A DNA stretch of 64,000 bases from Castellaniella sp035707805 (GCA_035707805.1 DASSTS010000024.1:62001-126000); one strand, 5' to 3'. Positions 8,074 to 15,237 are shown, counted from the stretch's first letter. Numbers and translations are program-made. Notes: generated from the letters alone by a model not told the origin.

Positions 8074-8295
8074 ATGACAAAACCGATACCCGACACAGAT
8101 CCGCTGAAGCGGGAACCGTCCCGAGCAACGAGCCAGGTGCCGCATAACGGCGGCGGCCCCAGCGGCAAGCCCGGCCGCAAACCCGGCATCGATGTGCCGG
8201 CCAAGCCCGGACAGCCGACGCCTTATCCCACGCACCCGGATCACCCCGGCGGGCCGCCGGAACCCGTCGATCCGGGCCGCACGCCGTCTCTGTAG
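8074..8295 (+). CDS. Short Pro/Gly-rich hypothetical protein (73 aa)
   Basis: A small gene with a reasonable ribosome site (AGGAGC, 5 bases before the ATG). The product is hydrophilic and almost certainly disordered, rich in Pro, Gly and Asp (for example PGQPTPYPTHPDHPGGPPEP). No domain, signal peptide or membrane segment is visible and I do not recognise a family. It is followed at 8362 by another short acidic Pro-rich gene of similar character; the two may be related small stress or filler proteins. Existence is supported by the ribosome site and frame-wide codon bias only. Confidence 0.5.
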   Translation: MTKPIPDTDPLKREPSRATSQVPHNGGGPSGKPGRKPGIDVPAKPGQPTPYPTHPDHPGGPPEPVDPGRTPSL

Positions 8296-8361
8296 CGCCC
8301 CAGCAGGTATGCCGGTTGCTGCGACGGGAGACCCGCAGTCATTGAGAGAAAAGGAGGTTTT

Positions 8362-8559
8362 ATGAGCGACCACACCGACGAGCCGCCCGAGCCCACTGTC
8401 CCCGAACCGGAACCCGATCACGTGCCCCAGCCCGACGAAGATGAGGTCAAGTTGCCGCCCAAGGAGAAAAAACCGCCCATGAAGTTGGGGGCGGGGGCAG
8501 CAGCTGGGTCAATCGAACACCCAAACAAAAAGGACCTAGATTTTCATCTAAGTCCTTGA
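8362..8559 (+). CDS. Short acidic Pro/Glu-rich hypothetical protein (65 aa), 3' end running into a tRNA terminator
   Basis: A near-perfect Shine-Dalgarno AAAGGAGG sits 5 bases before the ATG. The first 40 residues are Pro, Glu and Asp rich (for example PEPTVPEPEPDHVPQPDEDE) and end with a Lys-rich patch. From about residue 41 (MKLGAGAAAGSIEHPNKKDL) the composition changes, and the stop codon at 8557-8559 lies inside the terminator hairpin of tRNA-Asn on the other strand. The native C-terminus may therefore have been lost by a rearrangement at the tRNA. No function can be assigned. Confidence 0.5.
   Translation: MSDHTDEPPEPTVPEPEPDHVPQPDEDEVKLPPKEKKPPMKLGAGAAAGSIEHPNKKDLDFHLSP
8524..8557 (-). 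terminator. Rho-independent terminator of tRNA-Asn
   Basis: Read on the minus strand, an 11-bp stem (8547-8557 with 8530-8540, one G-U pair) with a 6-base loop is followed by a short run of T. It starts 9 bases after the CCA end of the tRNA. Confidence 0.8.
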
Positions 8560-8565
8560 ATTTCT

Positions 8566-8641
8566 TGGCTCCCCGACCAGGGCTCGAACCTGGGACCTGC
8601 GGATTAACAGTCCGTCGCTCTACCGACTGAGCTATCGGGGA
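8566..8641 (-). tRNA. tRNA-Asn (anticodon GTT)
   Basis: A 76-base cloverleaf on the minus strand: acceptor TCCCCGA pairing with TCGGGGA, D-loop AGCTCAGTCGGTAGAGC, anticodon stem-loop with GTT, T-arm containing GGTTCGAGCC, discriminator G and an encoded CCA (8566-8568). Position and structure are unambiguous. It is preceded by a promoter and followed by its own terminator. Confidence 0.98.
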
Positions 8642-8657
8642 ACTGCGAAGAAGCGAA

Positions 8658-8687
8658 ACTATAGCATAATTTTTTTGCCCCGCGCAA
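8658..8687 (-). promoter_or_regulatory. Promoter of tRNA-Asn
   Basis: On the minus strand TTGCGC (8682-8687), 18 bases and TATAGT (8658-8663), with the tRNA 5' end 17 bases further on. An A-run sits in the spacer. Confidence 0.6.
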
Positions 8688-8716
8688 TCACACAATCCGC
8701 GGGATCCAGCGCCGCC

Positions 8717-9100
8717 CTATCGACCCCGGATCTGGTCGATCAGGCGGCGGTCGCGCTTGGTCGGACGGCCGTCGGTGAGGTCCTGGGCGGGCTCGGGCGC
8801 CAGGCGGCGTTGTTCGGCAGCGCGCTCGCGGGCGGCCGCGCTGTCGGGGGTTTCCTGGTACAGCAGCGCGGCCTGGGTGGCGGGTCCCCGCACGCCGCTC
8901 ACGGCGCGGACCTCGATCTCGATGTCGAGCCCCGTCTTGCGCACGCGGATGCGGTCGCCCACGGCGACCTCGCGGGCGGGCTTGGCGATGATCTGGCCAT
9001 TGACCTGGATGCGGCCCGCCCCGATCTCGTGGGCGGCCAGGCTGCGGGTCTTGTAGAAACGCGCGGCCCACAGCCATTTGTCGAGTCGGATCTTGTCCAT
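8717..9100 (-). CDS. hslR: S4-domain heat-shock protein Hsp15
   Basis: A 127-residue protein starting MDKIRLDKWLWAARFYKTRS, which is the first part of an S4 RNA-binding fold, continuing with GRIQVNGQIIAKPAREVAVGD (residues about 28-48). The length and the basic C-terminal tail (KRDRRLIDQIRGR) agree with Hsp15, which binds stalled 50S subunits carrying a nascent chain-tRNA and helps recycle them. The start at 9100 has AAGGAAAG upstream; longer frames lack a ribosome site. It lies between tRNA-Asn and the RES toxin gene, all on the minus strand but with separate signals. Confidence 0.92.
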   Translation of the reverse strand: MDKIRLDKWLWAARFYKTRSLAAHEIGAGRIQVNGQIIAKPAREVAVGDRIRVRKTGLDIEIEVRAVSGVRGPATQAALLYQETPDSAAARERAAEQRRLAPEPAQDLTDGRPTKRDRRLIDQIRGR

Positions 9101-9138
9101 TGTCTTTCCTTGCGGACCCGGGGATCCGCGATCAAGGT

Positions 9139-9885
9139 TCAGGCCGGGCGCGGCAAGGCGCCGCCGACCAGGAAATCGTCCAGCCGCCAGGTTTCCACCA
9201 CCTGGCCGGACTGGGGCTTGAAGGCGACCTCGCGGGCGCGCAGTTCGCAGAACCACGGGGCTTGCGTGAGGGGCCGGGCGCAGCTCAGGGCCTGGGGCGA
9301 AAAAAGCCCGACACAGGGGGAATGGGCGGGATCCCGGGCCGAGGCGTATTCAAAGGCCTGGACGCCCGCGGCCCGCATGTCGGCCCCCAGGCGCTGCGTG
9401 GCGCGATAGTCGGAGGGATGAACGAGGCGCGCCCGGCCGCGCTCGAACGCGGCGGATTGCAGCCGCACGCCTTTTTCCGTCCGGTAGCTGGCCGTCAGCA
9501 GCGTGTGCTGGCTGATCAGCACGTCCTTGGGCGCGGGGCCGTCCATGGACAGCAGAAAGACAAAACGGTAGTAGGCCGCCTCGGCGAGCGTGGCATGGGA
9601 ATCCAGGCCGCCGTACAGCAGGCTGGGCTCGTGCCGCGCGCCGAAGCGCGACCCCCACGGCAGGGGCGGATACCGAAAGGGCGTGCGCAACAGGTAATGC
9701 AGGCGGTCGCCGCCGTCCGGCCAGCCGGGCTTGGAGGCCTCCAGCAAGGACTCCAGGACGGCCTGTTCCTCCAGCGTGTCCACGTAGCCCAGCGTGGCGA
9801 TCTGCTCCTGGCTTTCGACCAGTCGATACAGGGTGCCGCGGATGGGTTCGATGTGCCGCGCCCCCTCGCATTCGTCCCAGATCAA
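9139..9885 (-). CDS. RES-domain toxin (NAD+-consuming, type II TA)
   Basis: A 248-residue RES family protein. Family-typical elements are LYRLVESQEQ near the N-terminus, WGSRFGARHEPSLLYGG and the LAEAAYYRF helix around residues 85-120, carrying the Arg, Tyr and Glu expected in the ADP-ribosyltransferase-like active site. Known RES toxins deplete NAD+. No ATG exists at the 5' end; the best start is TTG at 9885, which overlaps the antitoxin stop codon as TTGA, giving coupled translation. The antitoxin gene precedes it on the same strand, the usual Xre-RES order. Confidence 0.85.
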   Translation of the reverse strand: MIWDECEGARHIEPIRGTLYRLVESQEQIATLGYVDTLEEQAVLESLLEASKPGWPDGGDRLHYLLRTPFRYPPLPWGSRFGARHEPSLLYGGLDSHATLAEAAYYRFVFLLSMDGPAPKDVLISQHTLLTASYRTEKGVRLQSAAFERGRARLVHPSDYRATQRLGADMRAAGVQAFEYASARDPAHSPCVGLFSPQALSCARPLTQAPWFCELRAREVAFKPQSGQVVETWRLDDFLVGGALPRPA

Positions 9886-10253
9886 ATCTTTCCCCGCAGG
9901 GAATCGACGAACCGCAGGACCGTCATCAGCCCCTGGATGCTGCAGATCTGCTCGGCCGGAATGCCGCCGGTGACGTGATTGGGCGACTGCATGAAATGCC
10001 GGATCCACTGCACGTCGCCGCCGGCCAGGGAATACAGCGCCCGGGCGACCCGGATCAGCAGCAGCGCAATCTCGCCCTGTTTGGATGCGGGATCCAGGGA
10101 TTGCGCGGTCTTCATCCGGCTGACCGCGGTGCGATGCATGCCCAGCACGGCCGCCAGCTGGGCCTGGCGCAACCCCAGCTGGTCCCCCGCCCGCAATACG
10201 GCCTTGGCGAGGACGGCGTCGGGCGCCGGAGACACCTTGAGCAGCGCAGTCAT
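9882..10253 (-). CDS. Xre/MbcA/ParS-family antitoxin
   Basis: A 123-residue protein with a helix-turn-helix segment (LGLRQAQLAAVLGMHRTAVSRMK, about residues 28-50) followed by the C-terminal DUF2384-type region (ARALYSLAGGDVQWIRHFMQSPN) and a terminal helix with FVDSLRGKI that in this family plugs the RES toxin active site. It should neutralise the toxin and repress the operon by binding the palindromes at 10269-10281 and 10297-10309. The ribosome site TTGGAG lies 5 bases before the ATG. Confidence 0.88.
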   Translation of the reverse strand: MTALLKVSPAPDAVLAKAVLRAGDQLGLRQAQLAAVLGMHRTAVSRMKTAQSLDPASKQGEIALLLIRVARALYSLAGGDVQWIRHFMQSPNHVTGGIPAEQICSIQGLMTVLRFVDSLRGKI

Positions 10254-10268
10254 GGCAACTCCAAAAAC

Positions 10269-10311
10269 GTGCTATTAGCACAATTATCTTATAAAAGTGC
10301 ATTTATCACAA
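10269..10311 (-). promoter_or_regulatory. Promoter and two palindromic operators of the RES/Xre operon
   Basis: On the minus strand TTGTGA (10306-10311), 17 bases and GATAAT (10283-10288) form a strong sigma-70 promoter. Two palindromes, GTGCTAATAGCAC (10269-10281) and GTGATAAATGCAC (10297-10309), share the outer GTG and CAC, are 28 bp apart centre to centre and cover the -35 and the transcription start. They are the likely antitoxin-complex operators. The local AT content is far above the surroundings. Confidence 0.7.
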
Positions 10312-10382
10312 CACCCGCACTGCCTGGAACTTACTCGAAGCTGAACAGTCCAAGCCATTCATCCACACACGGAGCCATTGCC

Positions 10383-10637
10383 ATGAAATGCCCTGTATGC
10401 CCGGACGCGAACCTCGTCATGTCCTCGCGCCAGAACATCGAAATCGACTATTGCCCCGAATGCCGCGGCGTCTGGCTGGATCGCGGCGAACTCGACAAGC
10501 TGATCGAGCGCAGCGTCGGTGAATCCACATCCCGGACGGCCGCCCCGCAAGCCTACCAGCAGTCTCCCCACCCGGATTCCCGGCGATACGACGGCCGCCG
10601 CAAGCACAAGTCATTCTGGCACGAGATCTTCGACTGA
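10383..10637 (+). CDS. zf-TFIIB-type zinc-ribbon protein (84 aa)
   Basis: A small protein beginning MKCPVCPDANLVMSSRQNIE and continuing IDYCPECRGVWLDRGELDKL. Two CxxC knuckles (Cys3/Cys6 and Cys27/Cys30) bind one zinc, and the WLDRGELDKLI helix follows as in the COG3809/zf-TFIIB family. The C-terminal half is polar, with Gln, Pro, Arg and Lys, and ends KSFWHEIFD. The family is common in bacteria but has no firm function; a role in protein or nucleic-acid binding is inferred from the fold alone. It is monocistronic and divergent from the toxin-antitoxin operon. Confidence 0.82.
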   Translation: MKCPVCPDANLVMSSRQNIEIDYCPECRGVWLDRGELDKLIERSVGESTSRTAAPQAYQQSPHPDSRRYDGRRKHKSFWHEIFD

Positions 10638-10709
10638 ACAGCCGGCCGGCGCCGGCTGCCGGCCGGCCGGAACGAGGCGGCGGCAACCGGCGCGGCGGGA
10701 AGGACTACC

Positions 10710-11285
10710 ATGGGGGGATCGGATTCCTGGACGGAACTCATGTCGGCGATCTACACCATCGGCCATTCCACCCGCACGCTGCCGGACTTCGCGGCCCTGC
10801 TGCAAGCCTCGGGCATCGAGCGGCTGGTGGACATCCGCACGGTGCCGCGCTCGCGCACCAATCCCCAGTTCAACCATGACACCCTGCCCGGCTCGCTGGC
10901 GCCCTACGGCATCGACTACGAGCGCCTGGCGGCGCTGGGCGGGCTGCGCGGCAAGTCGAAGACCGTGGCGCCCGAGGTCAATGGCTTCTGGGAAAACGAC
11001 AGCTTCCATCATTATGCGGACCATGCCCTGGGCGCCGAGTTCCGGGAGGGGCTCGAATCGCTGATCGCCCTGTCGCAGCGGCAGCGCTGCGCCATCATGT
11101 GCTCGGAAGCCGTCTGGTGGCGCTGCCACCGGCGCATCGTCAGCGACTACCTGATCGCCCGGCGCGTTCCGGTCTTCCACATTCTGGGGCCCGGCCACGT
11201 GGACGAGGCCAGCCTGACGCGCGGCGCGGTGGTCCAGGCAGACGGCGCTGTGCGGTATCCACCCGCGCCGCAGGCCGGCGGCTGA
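10710..11285 (+). CDS. DUF488 family protein
   Basis: A 191-residue protein with the DUF488 hallmarks IYTIGHSTRTLPDFAALLQ (about residues 14-32), LVDIRTVPRSRTNPQFN, and MCSEAVWWRCHRRIVSDYLIAR near the C-terminus, the last carrying the conserved Cys, Glu and CHR residues. The family is widespread and uncharacterised. GGAAGGA stands 5 bases before the ATG at 10710; an internal ATG at 10740 would start at the conserved domain (MSAIYTIGHS) but has no good ribosome site. Either is possible. Confidence 0.85.
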   Translation: MGGSDSWTELMSAIYTIGHSTRTLPDFAALLQASGIERLVDIRTVPRSRTNPQFNHDTLPGSLAPYGIDYERLAALGGLRGKSKTVAPEVNGFWENDSFHHYADHALGAEFREGLESLIALSQRQRCAIMCSEAVWWRCHRRIVSDYLIARRVPVFHILGPGHVDEASLTRGAVVQADGAVRYPPAPQAGG

Positions 11286-11374
11286 GCGCGGGCCCAGGCC
11301 CGGCTGCGCTTTCGCGCGGGCCTGCCGCCGGGGCCAAAATTCAGCCGGCCGTCAACATGGTAAATCTTCATGTC

Positions 11375-11429
11375 GCCGGCGAACCAAACGCCGGCGCCAC
11401 GCTCTGAGCATCAGGCGGATCGATCCGCC
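11375..11429. repeat. Two perfect inverted repeats upstream of the basic peptide gene
   Basis: GCCGGCG (11375-11381) and CGCCGGC (11389-11395) form a 7-bp stem with a 7-base loop. GGCGGATCGATCCGCC (11414-11429) is a perfect 16-bp palindrome 46 bases before the start codon at 11475. The rest of the 189-base gap between 11286 and 11474 shows no convincing gene. These may be operators or messenger 5' structure. Confidence 0.45.
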
Positions 11430-11474
11430 CGCCCGGACATACCGTGTGCCCGGGCACCCTCTGGAGTTCATGTC

Positions 11475-11699
11475 ATGACGACACGTTCCCGCATTGCCTA
11501 TCTGACGGCCTGCTCCGTGGCCGCCCTTGGCCTCGCCACGGCCGCACCCGTTTTCGCCGCCAGCACCGCCGGCGCCCCCGCCCAGGCCACGGGACAGGCG
11601 ACTGCGAAACATGCCCCGGCCCACAAGGCCAAGGCGCACCACAAGGCCAAGAAGGCCAGGCACCCGGCCGCCAAAACGCCCATGACGACGAAAAGCTGA
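11475..11699 (+). CDS. Exported Ala/Lys/His-rich basic peptide (Asr-like in character)
   Basis: A 74-residue product with a clear Sec signal (MTTRSRIAYLTACSVAALGL, then ATAAPVFAAS, cleavage near residue 29). The mature part is low-complexity: Ala, Thr and Gln, then repeated Lys/His/Ala blocks (AHKAKAHHKAKKARH). This is the composition of acid-shock proteins such as Asr, in which Lys/His-rich periplasmic peptides buffer protons, but there is no alignable domain and the assignment is by resemblance only. A strong terminator directly follows, so it is a single-gene transcript. Confidence 0.65.
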   Translation: MTTRSRIAYLTACSVAALGLATAAPVFAASTAGAPAQATGQATAKHAPAHKAKAHHKAKKARHPAAKTPMTTKS

Positions 11700-11735
11700 G
11701 CCGTCGCCCCAAAGAAACACTCTCCGGTCCTGAAG

Positions 11736-11765
11736 ACGCCGCGGCCCCGTGCCGCGGCGTTTTTT
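11736..11765 (+). terminator. Rho-independent terminator after the basic peptide gene
   Basis: ACGCCGCGGC, loop CCCGT, GCCGCGGCGT followed by six T. The 10-bp perfect stem spans 11736-11760. Confidence 0.9.
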
Positions 11766-11823
11766 GTCATGGTTTTTGGATAAACTGGGTTTCTTTCGCC
11801 GCCATCGTCCGAACCGAGACCGC

Positions 11824-13053
11824 ATGCACCTGCAACGCAACGCCCTGCACAACGAACTGCACGCCCGCCCCTCGATGTATTTCGACGCGCCGGCTCAGGT
11901 CTTCCACCTGGCGTTTCTGGACGAGGACGACGCCGCGCAGTCCATCATCCGCGCGTTGTGCGACCGCCACGTGGCGCTGGCCGATCCGCTGCAACCCCAG
12001 GGCGAATTCCCGGTCGGCGACGCGCTGCTGAAATGGGAACGGCACACCGAATTTCTCACCCTGACGCTGGTCAGCCAGGGCTCGCAGTCCGGACCCTGGC
12101 CCGCCTTGCCGGCCGTGCTGGCGCAGGTGGCTGAGGACCACAGCAGCCTGCTGATCAATGCCGACCAGGTGTGCGTGGAATCGGAGTCCTCGTGGCGCGG
12201 CGACCTGGAGTCCTACGGCTTCCAGGATCCGGTGGGCTCCGTGCTGGACGAGGGCAAGGCGACGGTCTGGAGCGACCTGAGGCTCAACGGCAACGGCCTG
12301 AACCGGATGCTGGTGCTCAACCGCCAGCTGGACGGCAGGCGCCTGGGCCGGATGGTGCGCCGCCTGCTGGAGATCGAGACCTACCGTCTGATGGCGTGCC
12401 TGACGCTGCCGGTGGCGCGCTCGCTGAGCGGCGAACTGCGTCACTACGAGGCCGAGCTGGTGGCGCTGTCGGACGACAATGCCGGCGCCGGCGCCGACGA
12501 CATCCGGGCGCTGCTCAGGCGCATCACGGGGCTGTCGGCGCGCGTCACCCAGACCCGGGCGCGCACGCGGCTGCGCTTCAGCGCCACCCAGGCCTACGCC
12601 CAGCTGGTGTTCGAGCGCATCGCCGAGCTGCACGAAAGCCGCACCGGCGACTGCCAGCAGCTGGGCACTTTCATCGAACAGCGCTTTCGCCCCACGGTCC
12701 GCTATTGCGAGTCCACCGACCAGCGGCTGGGCCGCATCGGCGACGCCGTCGCCCACCTGGGCAACCTGCTGCAGGCCCGGGTGCAGGTCGAGATGGAAGA
12801 CCAGAACAGCCAGATCCTGCAGAACCTGAGCACCCGCGCCGACACGCAGATCAAGATCCAGAAGGCCGTCGAGGGCCTGTCCATCATCGCGATCAGCTAC
12901 TATCTGTTCAGCCTGTTCAAGCTGCTGTACCAGGGTCTGCTGACCCTGGGCCTGGACTGGCCGCCGCGCACCGCGCTGCTGGCCGGCATGCCGGTGGCCG
13001 CCCTCATCATCGGCGCCATCGCCTACCGGATCCGCAACGCCCGGCGGCATTGA
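11824..13053 (+). CDS. DUF3422 family membrane-anchored protein
   Basis: A 409-residue protein. The N-terminus MHLQRNALHNELHARPSMYF carries the family motif (N-E-L-HARP). A long soluble helical region follows, with a coiled-coil-like part around residues 225-345, and two hydrophobic segments close the chain (ISYYLFSLFKLLYQGLLTLGL and a last helix with AGMPVAALIIGAIAYRI), giving a cytoplasmic domain on a C-terminal membrane hairpin. Function is unknown. An in-frame GTG at 11749 lies inside the preceding terminator stem, so the ATG at 11824 is preferred. It is followed 24 bases later by an AI-2E family gene. Confidence 0.85.
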   Translation: MHLQRNALHNELHARPSMYFDAPAQVFHLAFLDEDDAAQSIIRALCDRHVALADPLQPQGEFPVGDALLKWERHTEFLTLTLVSQGSQSGPWPALPAVLAQVAEDHSSLLINADQVCVESESSWRGDLESYGFQDPVGSVLDEGKATVWSDLRLNGNGLNRMLVLNRQLDGRRLGRMVRRLLEIETYRLMACLTLPVARSLSGELRHYEAELVALSDDNAGAGADDIRALLRRITGLSARVTQTRARTRLRFSATQAYAQLVFERIAELHESRTGDCQQLGTFIEQRFRPTVRYCESTDQRLGRIGDAVAHLGNLLQARVQVEMEDQNSQILQNLSTRADTQIKIQKAVEGLSIIAISYYLFSLFKLLYQGLLTLGLDWPPRTALLAGMPVAALIIGAIAYRIRNARRH

Positions 13054-13077
13054 GCGAGACCCGCCCACCGGACATCC

Positions 13078-14181
13078 ATGCAGACAAACACTCTCCACTT
13101 CCGCAGTTTCCTGCTGCTGCTGGCCGCCGTCTCGGTGGCATTCATCACCATCCTGCTGCCCTTCTACGCAGCGATCTTCTGGGGCGGCGTGCTGGCGGTG
13201 ATCTTCAGCCCCCTGCATCGACGGCTGCTGCGCCTGCTGGGCGGCAACCGCCCGGGGCTGGCGTCCTTCCTGACGGTGCTGTGCATCACGCTGATGGTGA
13301 TCCTGCCGCTGCTGTTCATCGCCGGCGCCCTGGCCAACGAGGTGGCGGGGCTGTACACGCGCATCAACACGGGCGAACTGAACCTGGGCCAGTACTACGA
13401 GCAGGTGGTGGCCGCCCTGCCCCCCTGGGTGCACGGCTGGCTGAATTCCTTCGGCGTGGGCGACCTGCTCAGCATCCGCGAAAAGCTCTCGGCCGGCGCC
13501 CTGCAAGGCAGCCAGTTCCTGGCCAAGCAGGCCGTCAGCGTGGGACAGAACACCTTCCAGTTCGTGGTCGGCCTGGGCGTGATGCTGTACCTGCTGTTCT
13601 TCCTGCTGCGCGACGGGCCGTCCCTGGTGCCCTCGCTCAAGCGCCTGATTCCCCTGCAGGAAGATCACCGGCACAAGCTGTTCCAGAAATTCGCCACCGT
13701 GGTGCGCGCCACCGTCAAGGGCAACATCGTGATCGCCGCGACCCAGGGGTTGCTGGGCGGACTGATGTTCACCTTCCTGGGAATCCAGGGCTCGCTGTTC
13801 TGGGGGGTGCTGATGGCCTTCCTGTCCCTGCTGCCCGCCGTGGGCGCCTCGCTGATCTGGGTGCCGGTCGCCGTGTATTTCCTGGTGACGGGCGCCTGGT
13901 GGCAGGGTATCGCGCTGACGCTGTTCGGGGTGCTGGTGATCGGCCTGATCGACAACCTGCTGCGCCCCGTCCTGGTGGGCAAGGACACCAAGCTGCCGGA
14001 CTACGTGGTGCTGATCTCCACCCTGGGCGGCCTGTCGGTGTTCGGACTGAACGGCTTCGTGATCGGCCCGCTGTTCGCGGCGCTGTTCCTGGCCTGCTGG
14101 GACCTGTTTCCCGATGCGCTCGCCGTGATCCAGAACGACCGCCCCGGCAGGGCCGCCGCCACGCCCCCGGACGAGCACTGA
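13078..14181 (+). CDS. AI-2E family transporter (PerM/TqsA/YdiK superfamily)
   Basis: A 367-residue integral membrane protein with about eight helices. Family elements are the first helix pair (FITILLPFYAAIFWGGVLAVIF), the large loop after helix three, and the C-terminal signatures LPAVGASLIWVPVAVYFL and VIGLIDNLLRPVLVGKDTKLPDYVVLIST. Members are proposed exporters or ion-coupled carriers; transport of autoinducer-2 is shown only for TqsA, so the substrate here is unknown. It appears co-transcribed with the DUF3422 gene. Confidence 0.92.
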   Translation: MQTNTLHFRSFLLLLAAVSVAFITILLPFYAAIFWGGVLAVIFSPLHRRLLRLLGGNRPGLASFLTVLCITLMVILPLLFIAGALANEVAGLYTRINTGELNLGQYYEQVVAALPPWVHGWLNSFGVGDLLSIREKLSAGALQGSQFLAKQAVSVGQNTFQFVVGLGVMLYLLFFLLRDGPSLVPSLKRLIPLQEDHRHKLFQKFATVVRATVKGNIVIAATQGLLGGLMFTFLGIQGSLFWGVLMAFLSLLPAVGASLIWVPVAVYFLVTGAWWQGIALTLFGVLVIGLIDNLLRPVLVGKDTKLPDYVVLISTLGGLSVFGLNGFVIGPLFAALFLACWDLFPDALAVIQNDRPGRAAATPPDEH

Positions 14182-14193
14182 TCCGCGCGGCCG

Positions 14194-14562
14194 TTAGGCG
14201 AACAGGATGAACGCGTTCACCACCAGCGCCGCGCCCCAGATGATCGAACGCACCGTGCCGCGCCCCAGCACGTAGGCCAGCACATAGAGGATCCGCAGCA
14301 CGATCCAGCCGCCCATCAGGCCCGCCAGCGCGTCCGTCGGCGCGCCGGCCTGCAGGGCGTAGAGCACCGCCGCGTAGAACAGCGGCAGCCCCTCGAACAG
14401 ATTGGCCTGCGCGGCATTGGCGCGCGCCCGCCAGCCCTCCTGGGCGGCCAGCCAGGGGCGGGGATCGTCGTTGTCGAAACGCTTGCCGCCCGCCTTGGCC
14501 GCGATTGCGGCCGCGTACGGCAGCGCGGCGGCGGCCAGCATCAGCACGGGGATGACGTTCAT
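14194..14562 (-). CDS. MAPEG family membrane protein
   Basis: A 122-residue protein with four membrane segments and the MAPEG core RARANAAQANLFEGLPLFYAAVLYA (about residues 46-70), where the Arg/Asn/Glu residues line the glutathione site in eukaryotic relatives. Bacterial MAPEG proteins are small membrane glutathione-dependent enzymes of mostly unknown substrate. The start at 14562 has AAGGAG upstream; the frame extends further 5' without a ribosome site. It is convergent with the AI-2E gene (12 bases) and divergent from tRNA-Thr. Confidence 0.9.
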   Translation of the reverse strand: MNVIPVLMLAAAALPYAAAIAAKAGGKRFDNDDPRPWLAAQEGWRARANAAQANLFEGLPLFYAAVLYALQAGAPTDALAGLMGGWIVLRILYVLAYVLGRGTVRSIIWGAALVVNAFILFA

Positions 14563-14600
14563 CGGTCCTGCTCCTTCGTGGAAAATTCCATGTATAATAG

Positions 14601-14630
14601 TTGGCTTTGGTGAAACACGTAATTCATAAT
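14601..14630 (+). promoter_or_regulatory. Promoter of tRNA-Thr
   Basis: TTGGCT (14601-14606), 18 bases and CATAAT (14625-14630), 40 bases before the tRNA. A second consensus TATAAT at 14593-14598 lies upstream with only a weak -35. Confidence 0.5.
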
Positions 14631-14670
14631 ACGGCGTCACCATGCAGCGGCCGCCTTGACCGGCAGCCGG

Positions 14671-14746
14671 GCCGGCTTAGCTCAGTTGGTAGAGCAGCTC
14701 ATTCGTAATGAGAAGGTCGGGGGTTCGACTCCTCTAGCCGGCACCA
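14671..14746 (+). tRNA. tRNA-Thr (anticodon CGT)
   Basis: A 76-base cloverleaf: acceptor GCCGGCT with AGCCGGC, D-loop AGCTCAGTTGGTAGAGC, anticodon loop ATTCGTAAT, T-arm GGGTTCGACTC, discriminator A and encoded CCA (14744-14746). It reads ACG threonine codons, frequent in this GC-rich genome. The last 13 bases overlap the 3' end of the opposite-strand YeeE gene. Confidence 0.98.
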
Positions 14747-15237
14747 GGATTCATCCGATCAGGCCCTTGGCGATCTCCTCGCCCGGGGCTTTTTGTTGGG
14801 GTCGCCCCGGCAGGTGGAGCCCCCGGGCGGGCGGTTTCCAGCCACTGGAAGATCCCCATGCCCGCCAGCATCGCCGCCACGAATACGGCGGCCTGCCACC
14901 GCCCCGCCCCCAGGCCGACCAGGGCGGGGCCGGGACATAGACCTGCCAAGCCCCAGCCCACGCCGAACACCAGGCTGCCCGCGACCAGGCGCCGGTCCAC
15001 CCGGCGCGCGACAGGCAGGGCCAGCGGCAATCCCAGGCAGCTGGTCGCCCGCCGGCGGACCAGCCGGAACGCCACGAAGCCGACCATGACGGCGCCGGCC
15101 ATGACCAATACCAGCGACGGATCCCAGGCCCCGGCGACATCCAGGAACCCGAGCACCTTCGCCGGGTCGGCCATGCCGGACACCAGCAGGCCGATGCCAA
15201 AGAGCAATCCCGACAAGAATGCGGTGAGCTTTGCCAT
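14734..15237 (-). CDS. YeeE/YedE-type (DUF6691) sulfur-compound transporter half
   Basis: A 167-residue membrane protein with about four helices: MAKLTAFLSGLLFGIGLLVS, VMVGFVAFRLV, LVAGSLVFGVGWGLAGLCPGPALVGLGAG and a final amphipathic stretch. The GxGWGLAGLCPGPALVG motif with its cysteine is the conserved YeeE/YedE half-repeat. With the preceding half-size protein it would form one complete pore for thiosulfate or a related reduced sulfur species. AGGGGGA precedes the ATG. The polar tail of about 30 residues is encoded opposite the tRNA-Thr terminator and 3' end and looks recently acquired. Confidence 0.88.
   Translation of the reverse strand: MAKLTAFLSGLLFGIGLLVSGMADPAKVLGFLDVAGAWDPSLVLVMAGAVMVGFVAFRLVRRRATSCLGLPLALPVARRVDRRLVAGSLVFGVGWGLAGLCPGPALVGLGAGRWQAAVFVAAMLAGMGIFQWLETARPGAPPAGATPTKSPGRGDRQGPDRMNPGAG
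14763..14794 (+). terminator. Terminator of tRNA-Thr, inside the opposite YeeE gene
   Basis: GCCC (14763-14766) pairs with GGGC (14786-14789) and GGCGA (14769-14773) with TCGCC (14779-14783), separated by a two-base internal bulge on each side, followed by five T. The structure lies wholly within the C-terminal codons of the gene on the other strand. Confidence 0.7.

Noticed and set aside
10640..10690. GC-rich inverted repeats after the zinc-ribbon gene
   Set aside because: Runs of CCGGCC give many weak palindromes by composition and there is no T-run or clear single stem.
11749..11823. Upstream GTG start for the DUF3422 gene
   Set aside because: It lies inside the stem and T-run of the terminator of the preceding gene, so it would not be on the same message.
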